Source: Rhynchopus sp. YZ270_cl-10 (taxonomy: Eukaryota; Euglenozoa; Diplonemea; Diplonemida; Diplonemidae). From it: 64,000 nt of DNA. The notes under the pieces are model-generated. The model did not search any database. It had not been told where the DNA came from and saw only the letters and a list, made by a program, of their open reading frames with translations. Both the position numbers and the translations under genes were made by a program. Positions 9,767 to 19,800 of the stretch are shown in pieces (within the stretch, counting starts at the first letter, position 1; each line of letters opens with the position of its first letter). Location: NCBI GenBank assembly GCA_964035575.1, contig OZ037846.1, positions 151,501-215,500 on the forward strand. Reading direction: 5' to 3'.

Positions 9767-11056
9767 TCACACGGTGCTGTTGCGCTTCATGGATTTGTAC
9801 AAAATGTCCTCGAGGCCACTGGGCGAGACAGCCCCCTCCACTTTGTAGGTCTCTACATTCGCCGCCACCCAAGCGGGCGAATTGTAGTCCTGCACGGAAA
9901 TGCCGCCGGTGAAGGTGATATCCGTACACGGGCGGTCAGCGAAGCATATCAGGGACCCAGCCTGGTCGACGTAGTCCGCTGTGACGTGCTCGTACGTGAT
10001 ATTTGTGATATCCGTCAGCGGCGTGCCCGCAACGAGGGTCCCTTCGTAAGGGTATGTCGTGTCAATCCCGATGATGACCTTAGCGTGAAGCAAGGTGTTG
10101 TCCTTGAAATGCACGTTTTTCACGTATGCGCCACGTGTCGCAGCGGTTTTGATGTGCAGGCCATGAGACAACGTGCCTTCCTTCTTGTCAATACTGTTGT
10201 TGTACACGAAGATGTCCGAAATGCCCCCAGACACCTCCGACCCAAGAGAGATGCCGTGTCCGTGGATGAAGGTGTTGTGCTGGACGGTGATGTTCTGTGA
10301 GGGCATGCCATACGCGAGACCAGCCTCGTTGATGCCAGACTTGATTGCGATGAAGTCGTCTCCACAGTCGATGGTGCAGTGCTCAATAAGCACATTCTGT
10401 GCAGAGTCGGGGTCAATACCGTCAGTGTTTGGACTATCCGCAGGCGCATAGATGTTAACGTCATGCACCCAGATGTTCTTACTGTACACAAAATGAAGGG
10501 TCCAGAAGGGTGAGTTCTCAATCGACACCTCCCGCACCTCGATTCCTTCGCTCCATTGAAATTCAACAAGGTGAGGCCGTCCTGCAGCAAGCGTGCCCGC
10601 ATGACCACGTGTCCACCAGTATGAGCCACTTCCATCGATTGTTCCCCCTCCAGAGATGGTGATGTTTGTCTGGTTGAGCCCCCAGAGGATGGGTTGGTGG
10701 CGTGCGTAGACGGGGGCTAGTGTGTCGCGTGAGGTGCCGTAGGAAGGGAGTGGCGCGACGATAGGGAAGAGGGAGGTGTCGGCAGCTCCGCGCAGTGTTG
10801 CGCCGTGCTCCACTACAAGGTTGATGTTGCTCGTGAGGTTGACTGCCCCGATGACGTATGTGTCCGGTTTTTGGTTCAGGTAAGGTACAATGACATTGCC
10901 GCCGCCTGCAGAAGAGACCGTGTGCAGGGCCTGCAGCAGTGCTGCGGTGCAGAGTGTCGCGTTGTCTCCTACAGCACCTAGGTCTGTGATGCGTACATCG
11001 AGTGCGCCCACGTAGGCGCAGAGCGTAGCGAGCGTGAACAGACGCATGGTTGGCAT
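9767..11056 (-). CDS. Secreted polygalacturonase (GH28)
   Basis: Glycoside hydrolase family 28, a right-handed beta-helix enzyme that hydrolyses alpha-1,4-galacturonan in pectin by inversion. The protein is 429 aa from the ATG at 11056, or 426 aa from a second ATG at 11047 (MRLFTLATLCAYVGA), which starts a clean signal peptide cleaved before LDVRITDLGA. The GH28 signatures are in the expected order: NTDG (first catalytic Asp), CGDDFIAIKSG (the Asp pair), GHGISLGSE (catalytic His) and GLHIKTAATRGAYVKN. The last corresponds to the usual RIK substrate-binding motif but with His in place of Arg. Several NxT/S sites fit a secreted glycoprotein. The gene is uninterrupted and flanked by repeats on both sides. 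Bacterial or fungal origin by transfer is plausible but cannot be shown here. Possible exo-acting or related specificity (rhamnogalacturonase, xylogalacturonan hydrolase) cannot be excluded. Confidence 0.93.
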   Translation of the reverse strand: MPTMRLFTLATLCAYVGALDVRITDLGAVGDNATLCTAALLQALHTVSSAGGGNVIVPYLNQKPDTYVIGAVNLTSNINLVVEHGATLRGAADTSLFPIVAPLPSYGTSRDTLAPVYARHQPILWGLNQTNITISGGGTIDGSGSYWWTRGHAGTLAAGRPHLVEFQWSEGIEVREVSIENSPFWTLHFVYSKNIWVHDVNIYAPADSPNTDGIDPDSAQNVLIEHCTIDCGDDFIAIKSGINEAGLAYGMPSQNITVQHNTFIHGHGISLGSEVSGGISDIFVYNNSIDKKEGTLSHGLHIKTAATRGAYVKNVHFKDNTLLHAKVIIGIDTTYPYEGTLVAGTPLTDITNITYEHVTADYVDQAGSLICFADRPCTDITFTGGISVQDYNSPAWVAANVETYKVEGAVSPSGLEDILYKSMKRNSTV

Positions 11057-11856
11057 ATTTATACAAAACCACAAAAGAATAACCCCTGTATTGTTTGAGG
11101 GGGAAAATGATGTGGTGTGGATGTGAACGGAAGATGGCAACGTATTTAGACATTTTATATGACATAATATACCAAAGTATGACAATGTACCTTGGTGTAT
11201 GTCCGGTGCACGGTGGGGGGGTGGAGGGAGTGATTAATCTCTGAGTGGCGTAATCAAAAGAAGGGAGGGGAGTTTTTTCCTGTATTTTGTTATTCACATT
11301 CTGCCCATTTTTTTTGCTTTTTTTGGGCACCCCATTTTTGGAAATTATTAAAAGAAACGCTAGTGAGAACACAAAGGGTGCAAAAAAAAAAAAGTTGTAG
11401 TGATTGATGGAGGTACAGGTACACACTTCCAACTGAACCGCGTTGTGATGCCCCGCCCTTTTCATTCTCTTGTTTGATGAAGTCGAAGAAAAGATCAAAG
11501 ATGAATGATATACTGCGTTTTGAAAAAATATGGACCAGAAAAATCCATAAAAAAAATCCCAAAAGGTCCATGATTGTTCTGGTTCATAGTTTTTCAAAAC
11601 TCGGTATTACGCCCCTAAGATCAAAGAAAACTTTATAAGATGATCCTAAGCCTCTCGTGCTTAGTCACCTCGATCAAAGATGAATGATAGATTGTACACT
11701 TTCTACGTGTGCACACACATTCTCTCACCAAACTGTACTACAAGCACCTTTTTGTTCAAACAAACGTCCTTTCAAATAACACAAAGATTCACACATTCAA
11801 GCTAAGAGAAGAGAAAAAAAAACTGAGAGGAAGCCAAAACCTAAACTGAAAAATTT

Positions 11857-11895
<39 letters not shown>

Positions 11896-12133
11896 AAAGA
11901 GAATGTTTGTAAGATGATCCTAAGCCTCTTAAGTCACCGGAAAAAGGGAAAAAATTCAAACAAAAGAGAAAAAAGAGGAAAAAGAGCTCACACAGAACAC
12001 ATGAGAGGTGTTGTATTTGTTACCCTCCTCTTTGTTCCCCCTTTTTGGGGGGAGGGGGAAGAGAAGAAGGAGGGGGGGAGAAACAAGAGTGGCATCGATA
12101 TCTATAAATCGCTATATTTTTTTTTTCTTCTTT
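11057..12133. other. Gene-free spacer with a poly-A tract and SINE-like tags
   Basis: 11634-11669 and 11910-11938 are copies of the head of dispersed repeat 'S' (see 39931-40095), with the hairpin CTAAGCCTCTCGTGCTTAG intact only in the first. Between them is a run of 37 A (11858-11894). The order tag, A-run, tag looks like retroposition debris. No gene seen. Confidence 0.6.
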
Positions 12134-12182
12134 GAAAACTTGGTTGTATTAGTGTAGCCACCCGAGAGTGTGCTCCACTATA
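12134..12182 (+). repeat. Dispersed repeat 'G' copy
   Basis: Differs from the 9148 copy mainly by CCCGAGAG in place of CCCTAGAG. It is again preceded by a T-run. Confidence 0.75.
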
Positions 12183-12950
12183 ACTTCTTTTTTTTAAAAA
12201 ATCCACCTGATTTTTACCCCGCGTGCAGGTCCTAAACGCGCCTATACGCAGGGTAAAAAAAAAATCAGATGGTAAAATATAGTGTGTCAACAACATTACC
12301 CTGTCTGAAGACAGGGTTCTGTTGCAAACACGTAAATGATTCCCAGAGGGCTATTGAATAGTATTCCTTTTGAAAAAAAAAATTTTTTTTTTGTCAACAA
12401 AGCTCTGTGCGAATGCACTATGGCAACACAGGAAGATAACTACAAAAAAAAAAGTAAAAATTGAGGCAAATTGAATAAAAAAAAATGGGTAATGGGGGGG
12501 AGAAAAAAATGAAGTCTAATTGATAAATGAACGCATGGACGTTACGAAGAGAAAAAACATGAAGATGAGTATGCCTCAGGTGCATACACATCATGAAACT
12601 AAAAAAAAATGGCACAAAAGCGTGAAAAAAAAACGGCTTTGTGAAAAGAGCGAACAAATTTGGCACCAAAAAAAAAAAAAAAAAAAAGCTAACTCTCGGA
12701 CGGGTGTCGTTTTCAAAATAGGTGAAGGAGGTGCAACTATGAAGTGAATTTCAGATACTTTCCAAAGAACAGAAAGAACACAAGGACGTTCTAATACAAA
12801 TGCATCCAAAAAGGAAGCTAAAAAGCTGAACATGCCTCTCGTGCACGTACATCTCAAAAGCGTGGAAAAAAAAAACACCCCCATTTTATATCCCATGCTA
12901 ACAAAAGCATTACGGGGAGTTCGTTAATCGAAAAAAACATAAAGAAAAGT
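12183..12950. other. Gene-free AT-rich spacer
   Basis: A-runs and T-runs. A short imperfect inverted repeat lies at 12202-12275 (CCACCTGATTTTTACCC against GGGTAAAAAAAAAATCAGATGG), a possible small mobile-element relic. No coding frame recognised. Confidence 0.5.
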
Positions 12951-12989
12951 TTATAAGATGACCCTAAAAAGCCTCTCGTGCTTAGTCAC
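12951..12989 (+). repeat. Head of dispersed repeat 'S'
   Basis: TTATAAGATGACCCTAAAAA followed by GCCTCTCGTGCTTAGTCAC. Two extra A bases interrupt the usual CTAAGC stem. It abuts the hairpin at 12992. Confidence 0.7.
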
Positions 12990-12991
12990 AT

Positions 12992-13132
12992 TTGGGGTGT
13001 TCCGGGGTAAGGAATTAGGGCAATTTTCATTTCAAATTCACAACTCTTCACAAAAAAGTGTGTGTGAAGAGTTGTGAAAAGTTGTGAAAACTTGTGAAGA
13101 TTGCCAAAATTCCATACCCCGGAACACCCCAA
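12992..13132. repeat. 141-bp foldback hairpin of TTGTGAAGA-type words
   Basis: TTGGGGTGTTCCGGGGTA on the left pairs with TACCCCGGAACACCCCAA on the right. The interior carries CACAACTCTTCAC and three forward copies of a GTTGTGAA/CTTGTGAAGA word. No gene. Confidence 0.8.
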
Positions 13133-14178
13133 CCTTACATAAAAGAGAAGGGTACCTTGGGAGAAGAGAAAAAAAAAATGAAGGAAACATACACATGCAC
13201 TTTGTCAACGCACTAAGAACGGCCTTCTCCCTTTTTGAAAACATTCGAGCAGAGTCCCCACCATTTTGAAAAAAAAAATATTCTGTTTTTTTTCACTCCA
13301 GCCGCATCTAAGCGACGAGGGTAACGTTCAGAAAGGGCTCACTAGCTAAATGCTAGTTTGTCGCTGGAAAATCGGAAAACCTAAAGACCCACAGAGGGCC
13401 AGACCAATAAATTGCGATACAGATCATCCCAAGAGTTGTGGCCGTATTGTGATAATTGCACCCCATCACTATACATAATGCACAGCATAACACAGCCATT
13501 AACCTAGAGGGGATGATCGACACTTTAAAACGTTTTGAAAAATAGGTGATGGAGCACGCTACGTCCAGAGTCGAAAAAAAAAAAAAAAAGAAAAAAAAAA
13601 AAGATGAAAAGTGCAAACGCCCCACCACAGTCTCGTTTAGTGCACACCCCACCAGAGGAGCCTCCCTCTCGTTATTCTTCTACATCCCACACCACACCCA
13701 ACAAGGACGCATTTAACTGTATCTTTCAGGTCGAAGGAAAGCAATATCAGAAAATGGACAAATCACAAAAAAAATGCGCTTTCTTGGATTTTTGTTTTTG
13801 TCCTTTTTTTTTTTCTCTAAAATCAAGATTTTTTTCTCTCGAAAAAATACCCCTCGCTTCACACCATCCTTTTCAGTGTGAGACACACATTGAGGAAATC
13901 TGGTGTGCAACCCACAAAAGGGTGTTTTCTCCAAAAAAAAAAAAAATCAAAATACTGAAAGATTACTTGAAGGGTCCGCTGAGGAAGGAGAGAGAGAGAG
14001 GAGGGATTTTTTTGTACTGAGACAGCCACAATGCGTTTTTGAAGGCGATGGTGCAAAAAATGATTAATATTTTCAGTCGAAAGATGTATTTTTTTTGTTT
14101 TGCTTTTTTGCGACGAGAAGAATATCGGATCAGCGAAGCTACTCACGTCCTTATTCAAAAAAAAAAGAAAAAGAGTTT
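13133..14178. other. Gene-free spacer
   Basis: AT-rich with long homopolymer runs (for example 13577-13603). Nothing coding or structured beyond short repeats was seen. Confidence 0.45.
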
Positions 14179-14396
14179 CGTATTCGTAGAAATGTTCGAC
14201 CGTAAAAAAGGTCGAACTTTTAGAAAAATCCTGAAAATGTCGAACATTTTTACGGTCGAACATTACTGTACTAATATTCTACTGTAAAAAAAGGTCGAAC
14301 TTCCTGAAAAAAATCTTGAAAAGGTAGAACAGTATTACGTTACGGTCAAACATATTTACGAACACTAGTACGGTCGATAATTTTTTTACGAATACG
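14179..14396. mobile_element. 218-bp inverted-repeat element with GGTCGAAC words
   Basis: The ends are CGTATTCGTA (14179) and TACGAATACG (ends 14396). Inside are at least six copies of ACGGTCGAAC, AAGGTCGAAC or their complements. No coding capacity. Target duplication not evident. Confidence 0.6.
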
Positions 14397-14702
14397 GTAG
14401 TTGAAACGTGCTAAAAGGCACTCTGAGATGCTCAGTCGAAAAAAAAATATCAAATCATAAAAAGCCTCTCCAACCATAAGGTCTTTACATGCTCACTACA
14501 CCGTACGGCTGAATTGATTTCAAAGAGAGAGGGAAGAAAAGAAGAGATGCCAAAAATATGCCCCAAACAGGCAATACACTCAGTCATAGTTCATCACGAA
14601 AAAATTAAAAAAAAAATTCCTTCAAAAAAAATGTGTGAAAAGGAAGGGGTGAGAATAGCTAGACTGGGCAAAATGGGAAAAGAAACAAAAAAGGAAAAAT
14701 AA

Positions 14703-14881
14703 CTATTTATTCAACGCCTTTTAGCGTGGTTTTTTTTTTTTTGCGATAACTTCACGCATTTTTTTCCCAGGCGAGTGGTAGTTAATTTGCCGAGCGAAGC
14801 GAGGCAAATTGAATCCACGAGCCTGGGAAAAAAATAAGTGAAGTATCGCAAAAAAATTCGCTAAAAGGCGTTGAATACGTA
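14703..14881. repeat. 179-bp foldback hairpin with GCGAAGC apex
   Basis: Left arm TATTCAACGCCTTTTAGCG pairs with CGCTAAAAGGCGTTGAATA. Inner stems use TTGCGATAACTTCA and TTTTTTCCCAGGC with their complements. The apex is CCGAGCGAAGCGAGG; GCGAAGC at 14794-14800 is a known exceptionally stable DNA mini-hairpin. Confidence 0.85.
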
Positions 14882-14894
14882 ATTTTATTTCACG

Positions 14895-15973
14895 TTAAAT
14901 AAAGTATACGAAAGGATTTGGCACTTTTAGCGTGACTCATTTATTGTGCAATAACTAACGAGTATGTGTCCCTCCGGGCAGCCCTCATTACCCTCCCGCC
15001 AGCGCTACCGGGAATCCCACGGGACCCCTAGCTAGGCTAGCGGGACTCCCGCTGGGGGGGCTGGCGTACCTGAGGGGCTGGAGGGAGGCTAAAAAAGGCT
15101 GGAGGGTCCCTCCAGCCCCGTTACCCTCCCGCGGGGGAACCTGCAAAAACCCGGTAAACTGGGCCCGGGTGCTAGCGGGAGGTCGGGAAATGGCTGTCGT
15201 GCAAGAGCGAGAGACATTCAGAAGATCCCCGCCCATCGCAGAATATCATGTCAGCACCGCCTTCCTCACAATGAAGTAAGGGGGTGGTGTGTCCTTCGTC
15301 TTGATAGGTAATGAAGGAGTCGATTTCTTGTTTCGTAAGTGAGGAGTGTCTTGGACTGTCGTGTCGGTAGCCGGTCTCGTGTTGCTTCAAGAGACACACG
15401 AGCCTGCGGAAACTGGTATTGCAGTTGCACCCATACTTCCTCACCAATATGCTGCTCAGCTTACTGAACGCTGTCCATTACGACGACAATTTGATGCACT
15501 ATGCACAAAACAAAGTCGGCTTCCGTGGGCTGACCGTTGGGCTTCCCTTAAAAAGCGGTCCCATTCACGGATGTACGGTGTCGACGATGCTAGTCGTTCA
15601 ACAAAACCACTGTAGTGCTCGTCCATCTCTTGTCGGAGGACCGTTTGCGTCTTAGATCCTTCGGCATGTTGCGTGTGTCAAAAAAAAAAATGGGAAAAGT
15701 GCAAAAAAAAATCGCAATTTTCAATTTTTAGGCGGGTGGTGGTGCAGGATGTACCAAAAATTAGCGTGAAGTTATCGCCAAAAAAAACCCCTGTTTTAGC
15801 GTGAAAAAAACAAAAATAAAATCACGCTCCTAAGGAATTGCAGTGAAAAAAAGTGAAAATGCGTGAAATAAAGTTCAATTAGCGTGGTTTTTATTTGCGA
15901 AAAAAACACGGCGTGAAATTATCATTAAAAAGAATCACGCTAAAAGTGCCAAATCCTTCGTATACTTTATTTA
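14895..15973. mobile_element. 1.08 kb DNA transposon with 41-bp terminal inverted repeats and TTAA ends
   Basis: 14895-14935 and 15934-15973 are inverted copies differing by a single base of indel; both start TTAAATAAAGTATACGAA, so TTAA may be the target duplication (as in piggyBac-like elements, although the inner sequence does not begin CCC). Words of the type TTAGCGTGA(A) recur near both ends. The middle (14970-15660) is much richer in GC than its surroundings and carries short open frames on both strands (for example 15172-15447, minus) without recognised homology. It may be captured sequence or the remains of a transposase. Confidence 0.75.
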
Positions 15974-16837
15974 ACTGTGGAATAAAAGGAAAATTTGAAA
16001 GATAAAAAATGCCACCTGATACAATTGAAGAAACCACAAAGGTGGAAATACAATGTAAGGTGGCAGTGTGAGTTCTAGATTAGGGGATTTTCATTGTGTT
16101 TGCAAAAAAAAAGAGGCTACCAATTGACACGCAATCAATCACTCAACTAACTATCCTCGTTTTTCGGTGGATAATAGCCTATAGTACTTTGTGGAAAATC
16201 CGGAGGGGAAGAAAGGGGGAAAAAAAGCTATTTTTTTCTTGAAAATAAGGAAAAGAAAAGTTCTTTTTATTGTTATTTGCCTTCTTGGAAGAAAAAAAGG
16301 GAAGGAAAGTGTTTTTTTTTTTTTTTTGAAAACTTCGTTGTATTGGTGTAGCCACCCTAGAGTGTGCTCCGCTATACTAAACACGTTTTTTTTTTACCTC
16401 CCCAACCTCTGGCCTTGGGGGAAGGGGGGGTTTTTTTTGACAACAATAACAACACACAAAAAAAAAACAGGTTGTTTTGTGCACACACAACTCTACTATC
16501 ACATTTTTTTTTTTTTTTTTGCGACAACTACGAAAAAAAGAAACTAAAAATAACCAAAATTGACAAATTCACATTTTTTTTTTATACTCTAATCTTTTAG
16601 CAGGAAATATCCCACTATAACAACTACAAAGGGAGGGGTACATTCTTTTTTAATGCAATGATGAATACTTAAGCCCCATCGCTTTTTGGGCACCCCAAAA
16701 AAAGGAAAATAAATTGTTTTCGTAAGATAAAACTTCGCATTAACACCTCTCATCCTCTCTTACGTCACCTAAAGAAACAACTCATTTTTTTTGTTTGAAA
16801 CCCCCAAATAATTCTTCCCAAAAAAAAAAATTACCTT
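15974..16837. other. Gene-free spacer 3' of the carbonic-anhydrase gene
   Basis: Contains a dispersed repeat 'G' copy at 16328-16375 (CTTCGTTG variant). The rest is AT-rich with T-runs; nothing else seen. Confidence 0.5.
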
Positions 16838-19800
16838 TTATTTCTGGTCGAAATTCATACTATCAATGGGGTTTCCTACTGGACGGATCAGGGTCGGGTC
16901 AACCCCATCTGTGTACGTTCCATCCACCCATTGGATTAAAACCGAACCATCTGTGTTTGCATTCCGCACGGTCCCCATACTCCAGGCTCCGTTCCAAAAG
17001 ACGTCTACGGTTTGCCCAACGAGGTGGTGGTTTGGGCTGGCCACATCCTCATCAATGACCGGGACTACCCCATGACGTTTGTGGTCCAATCTGAGCTCTG
17101 GAGATGTCAGCCCTTTTGTGGCGGACCCATCCTCCCACCGCACGTCGTAGGTCCCATTCGCTGCGTTGCGCTCTGTGATCACTGCTGGGTAGAAATCGCT
17201 GTTGTGCCACGCAAGAACGTTGTCGCCAATACAGAATAGGCCTTCAGAGCGTTCGCGGACGTCCGCAGGGTGGACTCCGCGTGTTACCATGCCCTCCTCG
17301 CCCCAGTCTACAGTGTAGGATCCGTCGTCTTCTTGGGAAACAATGCGGGCAGCTGCCCATTCGCCGTTGTAGTTAACGTCTACAGGACAGCCTGGTGGGA
17401 AGCCTGTTGTGGGTGACATATCCATCGGTTGGAGCTCGTCAGAGTCGTGTTTGCTGAAGGCAAACACATCTGGGTCGCTTTTGTTGTTATTGACGTCGTC
17501 CCAGGTTCCGTGAGGAGATGCTGGCTCTTCTTTGTAGCGTGTTTCCTCGTCCTTCTTCCCGCAGCAGCAGCACAGTATAATAATGCAAATGAGGCACAAA
17601 AGGACTGCCCCTGCAATGATAAGCCAGAACCACCATTCATCTGTGATGTTGCTGTTCGAAGAGCCGACTGGGGTTACGGTAGGTGTGGGTGTGGCCTGTG
17701 TGATTTTTGAGGAATTTTTCAAAGATGGGTTGTTTTTTACAAAACGATGAAGAATGAATATGTCTCGGATGCATACGCATCTGACAAAGAAACAAATTTT
17801 GTTATTTGAAACGAAAGAAAACAATCATACCGCAGCCCCAACGAGGGCTTCGTACTTCGACGCGCCAAGCGGCTGCAGCGTGCCGTTGGGTTTGAGCATG
17901 TCTGCCGTGATGAGCCCACTCGCGAGGTTCTTCTTGTTGTTGTCGATGCTCGGTGTGGTGGTATCAATAGGGATGAGGTCGTACTCGATGTACGTCTTCG
18001 AGGAGTTGTCCTGCAGGGCGGCGGCAAAGCGGCCCGCCGTGGTGCTGCGCTTGCAGCCGCCGTTAAGGAAGCGCTGCTCGGTACGTGTGCACACCATCTC
18101 GGGGCACACTGAGTCGGGACACGACCAGAGAAGAGAGGGCACCACAGCGGAGTCCTGTGGTGTTGCGGTGTGTGTACAATTTGTGATTATTATTTTTCCA
18201 GCAAAAACTGAACAACTTATGTTAATGTGATGACTCCAAAGAACAAAAAGGACAGAACAACAGTGTGTATTATTGAAAAATCCCTCTCGTACAGAATACC
18301 TTAGTACGTGGCAGGTCCACCGGGGTGGACCCAACCAGACCCTACTCATCGGTCAGAAAAGACAGTGGAGCTTGCACAGGTGGCAACTCCAATATTCCTA
18401 CAATTTTTCAAAAAAAGTTGGTGAGGTGAACCCAAGCCTTGTGTGTAGTCAAGAGAGACGGGAGAGATGGCATGCATACCTGAATGACCTGCTTCACGCC
18501 TTCCAGGAAGCGGTTTGCGTCGAAGCTCGCGAAAGGTGTGTCGACAATCATTCTGAAGACAGCGTCAATGAGGTTTGTCTCTGCAGGGGCAACAGTTCTG
18601 ATGTTCGACACGATTTCTGAGGTGTGTGTGGGTTGTGGTGTAGCTAAGACAAAAGGGTTGTCAGGCCGCAATGTTGAAGCAACTGTGGGTAATTCCTAAG
18701 GGCAAACCATTGTCCATTGCCCATTGTGTGTGTAGGGGTTGAATGACATACCTGACTTGCCCGAGCCGTAGTCGATCTTGGGGTCGATAGTTGTGCCCGT
18801 GGCCACCTGGTAGGCCTCAGCCAGCTTCGGGAAGGTGTGCTTCTTGCTGGTAAAGGCGCTGTTCATTGCTTGCAGCACAGCGCTTTCATTGGACAGACCC
18901 AACACGTTCAGGGTGTGCTGCACTAAGGCTCCCTCCGCCTGTTGTGGTGTTTTTGAATTTTAATTATCTACACAAACATCTCATAGCTGACACACTGCAT
19001 CACGGAGTCTGTTGCAGAACTCAACGAACACAAGCAGACCTCACGCTTCTTATCAGAATAAGGAGGAAGGCTCAATGAGTCTAATATGCAGCAGAACAAC
19101 CACCATTGGGGCAACATTATAAAACAAAAACAAAGACACCATACCGGCGCGACAGCGTCCACCATACGTGCAGTCACCCTCGACGGATGCACCTCGTACT
19201 GCGCAGCGAGGTCGTACCTTGCCGCCTCTGCCAACACCGTCTTCTGTGTGTCGGTCACCTTCGAGAGGTCCACGTTGGTCACGGCAGCCACCATCGAGGA
19301 CACGAAGGGGCGCAGGTTCGTCACCACTGCGGACTTTTCGACGTCGACGTTGGCGTCTACGTTCTCTCCTGTCAGCGATGCGTAGGCCGCCTCGGTCCTG
19401 GGGAGTGTGATGGTGCGCTCTAGATAGGCCTTTTGGATGTTGGCGAGGAGGAGCTCGGGTTGGACGAGGTTCTCGGTGTTGACGCTGTAGAAGAAGACGC
19501 TGCCGTTGGAGCTAGCGTGGTCCATGATCTGCAGCGAGATGCGCGAGGTCGAGGTGCCAAAGGCCCCTGCCAGGTCTTGCGTCGCAGCCACCGTGAGTGC
19601 ATTGATGTTTGCCTGCGTCATGCCCACAATCGAGATGTTCTGCACCACCAGATACGCCACCTCCGGCACCACGACTGGAGGTGCCGGACCGGTTGGCGTA
19701 GGTGTGGTCCCAGGTGGAGACCGTGTCAACGGAGGCTGCACAATCGTGCTCCCGGAGGTGTACCGCACAACACGAGAGTTCTTCGCTTGGACAGGACGTG

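Noticed and set aside
15172-15447. Small minus-strand frame in the TTAA-ended element as a gene
   Set aside because: No ATG supports it, no family is recognised, and competing frames exist on the other strand.
16838-17824. A separate small gene for the span-plus-Tudor protein
   Set aside because: A CACACAG acceptor at 17696 joins it in phase to exon 4 of the carbonic-anhydrase gene. The sequence upstream of the acceptor has no convincing start or signal peptide.
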